Shown here: piece by piece, positions 5,284 through 5,560 of the stretch
Layout of the letters: each line of letters begins with the position of its first letter
Position numbering within the stretch: position 1 is the stretch's first letter
Assembly (NCBI GenBank): GCA_023249205.1
Contig: JAHFDC010000076.1
Coordinates: forward strand, 1-5,560
DNA: 5,560 bases
Direction: 5' to 3'
Source of the DNA: Candidatus Methylomirabilota bacterium
GTDB taxonomy: Bacteria; Methylomirabilota; Methylomirabilia; Methylomirabilales; JACPAU01
The notes under the pieces: generated by a model
Told to the model about the DNA's origin: nothing
Database searches by the model: none
Seen by the model: only the letters and a program-made list of their open reading frames with translations
Program-made: the position numbers and the translations under genes

Positions 5284-5560
5284 ATGTCAGGCTTCAAACA
5301 CTGCTCCCTGCTCTTGGAGTGCGGCAAGTGCGAAATGATCAACTACCTGGACCCCTTCACCTTCTGGTTCTTCGACGGGAAGGTGAAGTGCGCCGGTTGC
5401 GCGGCCATCTGGGCGCTCAAGATTGACAACGGCACGCGGGTCTCCGGCCCGACCGCGGCCAGCCCGCCCCACGACAAGCTGCCCGGCTATGCCCAGACCA
5501 AGGATTACAAGACCAAGATCACCGACACGACCAAGGTGAATCCCCCGGTCATGGCCCGGG
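5284..5560 (+). CDS. Small protein with two CXXC motifs, partial at window end
   Basis: The frame starts at ATG 5284 and is still open at the window edge, giving at least 92 residues. It begins MSGFKHCSLLLECGKCEM. Cysteines at 13/16 (CGKC) and 36/39 (CAGC), with C7 nearby, form a four-cysteine knuckle pair separated by an aromatic stretch (DPFTFWFF, 23-30). This fits a zinc ribbon, rubredoxin-like site or Fe-S site. No signal peptide is evident. The part after residue 50 is polar, with many Lys, Thr and Pro. I do not recognise the family. The 19-residue gap between the knuckles is longer than in typical DUF35 zinc ribbons such as BbsA. In fumarate-addition pathways, small Fe-S subunits of benzylsuccinate-synthase-like enzymes lie near CoA-transferase genes, so such a subunit is one hypothesis. 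Its position 60 bases after the CoA-transferase suggests the same operon, with the 5234-5262 hairpin between. Confidence 0.75.
   Translation, partial: MSGFKHCSLLLECGKCEMINYLDPFTFWFFDGKVKCAGCAAIWALKIDNGTRVSGPTAASPPHDKLPGYAQTKDYKTKITDTTKVNPPVMAR

Noticed and set aside
5284..5400. DUF35/BbsA-type zinc ribbon for the CXXC protein
   Set aside because: The spacing between the two CXXC pairs (19 residues) is longer than in the usual DUF35 ribbon, and no OB-fold part is visible in the available sequence.

Overview
The window is GC-rich bacterial DNA. Every gene is on the + strand, codons end mostly in G or C, and the ribosome-binding sites are strong and purine-rich. Nothing here fixes the taxon. 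Codon use together with a type III CoA-transferase pair suggests an environmental anaerobe or facultative lineage, such as a Desulfobacterota-like or Methylomirabilota/Rokubacteria-like bacterium. That placement is a guess.

Layout. Bases 1-176 are a GC-rich upstream stretch with three potential hairpins and a perfect odd palindrome at 120-130. Bases 177-1844 hold a compact housekeeping cluster. It starts with a YggS/PROSC-type PLP-binding protein, followed after 7 bases by a small S4-domain protein resembling RqcP (YabO), and after 38 bases by a small-type transaldolase. Bases 1845-2417 (573 bases) hold no convincing gene. They carry a near-consensus sigma-70 promoter (TTGACA, 17-base spacer, TAGACT at 2036-2064). 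Downstream lies a leader of about 345 bases, whose first ~230 bases are rich in nested complementary segments and look like a structured RNA. Bases 2418-5223 hold two paralogous CaiB/BaiF (family III) CoA-transferases of 471 and 455 residues, separated by 22 bases. They are probably the two subunits of one enzyme. A perfect 13-bp GC hairpin (5234-5262) separates them from the start of a small two-CXXC protein that runs off the window.

How the parts work together. The first three genes look like a co-transcribed set of general-function genes: PLP homeostasis, ribosome-associated quality control and sugar-phosphate metabolism. The second set looks like a separately promoted catabolic operon. 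A paired family III CoA-transferase suggests activation of a carboxylic acid by CoA transfer, for example from succinyl-CoA, as BbsEF does for benzylsuccinate. The substrate cannot be read from this sequence.

The most interesting region is the leader at about 2071-2300. It follows a strong promoter, closes on itself through a 6-bp long-range complement, and contains alternative pairings. It could be a regulatory 5' leader or an independent small RNA. I do not recognise it as a known riboswitch class.
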